DNA of 33,588 nucleotides, taken from Didymodactylos carnosus. Taxonomy: Eukaryota > Rotifera > Eurotatoria > Philodinida > Philodinidae. Location: contig CAJNOQ010001285.1 of the NCBI GenBank assembly GCA_905250885.1, positions 1 to 33,588 of the forward strand, in the 5' to 3' direction. This document shows, one piece after another, positions 32,030 to 33,588 of this stretch; position 1 is the stretch's first letter; the number at the start of each line of letters is the position of its first letter. Position numbers and translations under genes: made by a program. The notes beneath the pieces are model-generated. The model worked only from the letters and a program-made list of their open reading frames with translations. It was not told where the DNA came from and did not search any database.

Positions 32030-32160
32030 ACTTCGCCAGGTTTTCGCCGGTATTTACCGGTTTGATTTATAATTCCAACCGGCTCGTTTATCGACCGGAC
32101 CGATCCGGTTACAATTTCAGACCGGCCGGACCGGACCGGTTTACCTTTTGTCAACGGTTT
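32030..32160. repeat. CCGG/ACCGGT word island
   Basis: About ten CCGG tetramers in 120 bp of otherwise very AT-rich DNA, including GACCGGACCGATCCGG and GACCGGCCGGACCGGACCGG, plus half words such as GCCGG. It is the only clearly GC-rich stretch nearby. The self-complementary word makes it another member of the island series. Confidence 0.75.
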
Positions 32161-33308
32161 CAGCTCTGGTCACTCGCTACATCACGCCTTAATCGAACAT
32201 GATAAAAAGTTTCTTCTTTTATCATAAGTGTAGTCTAACCACACGATGATCCTGTACAAAGGACAAAGACTGAAATTGCTTTATAAGGAGTGAAATAAGA
32301 AATGTCTCATCACTACCATTGCACAGTGGACATTCAGGCGGATATTTGGTCAAAATCGCGAAAAAACACTTTTTTCTGTATAAGCTGTACACATTCGGAA
32401 TCAGCGTGAAAAACTGCATCGAATGATATATAGTTTGTTAGTTTTACAAGTAAAACATTTTTTGACAAAAATTCAGCGCAAGGGTCCCCTAAGGAATATT
32501 TTGTCGAAAAACATTTTTTTCGAATTCCACGTTTTTTACTTCTACTAATATCTGACACATAGTAAGAGCATATTATGCTAAAATAATCATTTTTAAACTC
32601 AAAAAACCAGATGTTCGCCTGCTCTATGGACGAATATCGACATTGATTTTCTCTCAATAATTTTCAAGGTTATAGTGTATGCGAGCATGCTGGCACTTAA
32701 TCTAAAAAGGAGCAATGTAAAAATAAAAATAAAATTAATCTGGAAAAAAAGCATCAATTTTCTTAACTTATCTCCCTGCATTCAAAATTTACGGGATTTT
32801 GAAAATCCAGGGCACATAGAAGAGATAGTGTGCACACTTGCTTTTTCTGGTACTACTAGGAACCCACTATCGACATATAATATTCAATTGCTCAAGCCTT
32901 TGCTTTTTCTATTGGTCCAATTTCTGAACATAAATGGTGCTATTTTTATCAAAATCGCTCATGTATAGTAAAGTCAAAAATAAACTCCTCTCTAAGTGTA
33001 CATTAGCTGCACCTTACTATTTTGTTTTTTAGATTTGTCATTTGCTGCATACGAAAAGAAAGAAAAAAATAAGTATAAAATGGTATAAATTCTGTCCACG
33101 TAAAAAAATGTAAACAACATTTTAATGGTTTCTCCATTAGTCATTCACATTACACAACACATGTAACAAAAAGTATAATTTACTGCAGTGCAATATCAAT
33201 ACCAGGTATGAACTTTACAGTCGAGATGAGCTAGTTAACTTGTTTTTTGAACATTTTTTCTAAATCAACAAGCTTTATTGTGAACGATCTGATGCAGAAG
33301 TACAAAAA
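32161..33308. other. Intergenic, upstream of the ankyrin gene
   Basis: No recognised gene. Frames at 32222-32968 on both strands lack domains. ATCAACAAG just before 33274 could be a splice acceptor, because coding-like sequence (CERSDAEVQK) continues in frame from the ATG at 33309 upstream to about there. The true start may therefore be in an upstream exon. Confidence 0.35.
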
Positions 33309-33588
33309 ATGACATCTGCTGACTTGTATCATGCTTGCGAAAACAACAATATTGAACAGGTGATGCGTTATATTGCATCAGAAAATATTAACAATATAAT
33401 TAATGAAAAATTTCATCCAAGTGGAAGTACTGCTTTGCATATTGCTGCGCACAAAGGACATAATGAGATTGTAAAATTATTATTGAAAAACGGTGCATTT
33501 CGTTCAACAACAAATAAATATGGTTTAACACCATTTGAAGAAGCTCGAACTGAAGAGACAAAAGATCTTTTTCGACGAATAAATACTA
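33309..33588 (+). CDS. Ankyrin-repeat protein, N-terminal part (runs off the window)
   Basis: 93 codons are visible and the frame is open at the window edge. MTSADLYHACENNNIEQVM is a degenerate first ankyrin helix pair. GSTALHIAAHKGHNEIVKLL (39-58) with LLKNGAFRSTTN is a canonical repeat, and YGLTPFEEARTEETKDLF begins the next. Ankyrin repeats bind proteins; the effector domain lies beyond the window. In bdelloid rotifers I associate this style of N-terminus with ADP-ribosyltransferase-type C-terminal domains, but that is from memory and cannot be checked here. The start chosen is the first ATG; in-frame coding-like sequence upstream means an earlier exon is possible. Confidence 0.8.
   Translation, partial: MTSADLYHACENNNIEQVMRYIASENINNIINEKFHPSGSTALHIAAHKGHNEIVKLLLKNGAFRSTTNKYGLTPFEEARTEETKDLFRRINT

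Noticed and set aside
31948-32202. Opposed frames over the CCGG island
   Set aside because: Open only because of the repeated CCGG words; no domain on either strand.

Overview
This window looks like nuclear DNA of a small metazoan, most likely a bdelloid rotifer. It is AT-rich. Five complete animal-type genes are present, four of them split by GT-AG introns mostly 49-66 nt long. A sixth gene, cut by the right edge, encodes an ankyrin protein of a style I associate with bdelloids. The protein families and intron structure are read from the sequence; the bdelloid assignment is inference.

Layout, left to right. 1-4101: no convincing gene; two palindrome-rich islands and a nested foldback element (1749-2490). 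4102-6698 (+): a 16-exon ULK3-type kinase with two MIT-like repeats. 6699-8824: non-coding, with a TGGACTC island and a broken DNA-level copy of part of the ACSF3 gene (8057-8512). 8825-10911 (-): pseudouridine-5'-phosphate glycosidase (PsuG) and PfkB pseudouridine kinase (PsuK), which look like two neighbouring ORFs but join in frame through a 56-nt intron into one bifunctional gene. 11233-16402: an ACSF3-type malonyl/acyl-CoA synthetase gene (13252-15293, +) between two roughly 730-bp inverted repeats; one exon carries an apparent 1-nt frameshift in a T run. 18722-19250: a frameshifted gene fragment. 20987-23983 (-): a 14-exon CCDC22 gene that reconstructs to 620 residues. 28258-28878 (-): an intronless sigma-class-like glutathione S-transferase. 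33309-end (+): start of an ankyrin-repeat protein.

The genes do not form one pathway. ULK3 (kinase with ESCRT-binding type domains) and CCDC22 (CCC/Commander endosomal recycling) belong to membrane trafficking; PsuG-PsuK salvages pseudouridine from RNA turnover; ACSF3 would feed mitochondrial malonyl-CoA; GST handles detoxification or prostaglandin-type chemistry.

The most unusual feature is non-coding. Many intergenic stretches are 80-900 bp islands built from a short self-complementary word that differs from island to island (GAGTACTC, TGGACTC, CTTAAG, GGAATCC/GGATTCC, CGATTAATCG, AAGATCTTG, CCGG, GAAACGAAAG). Several islands also fold end to end into one long imperfect hairpin, the largest about 900 bp (29375-30274). 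They share an architecture rather than a sequence and are the best candidate here for something undescribed. All exon boundaries were read by eye from splice signals, frame and family resemblance, without transcript data or alignment tools.
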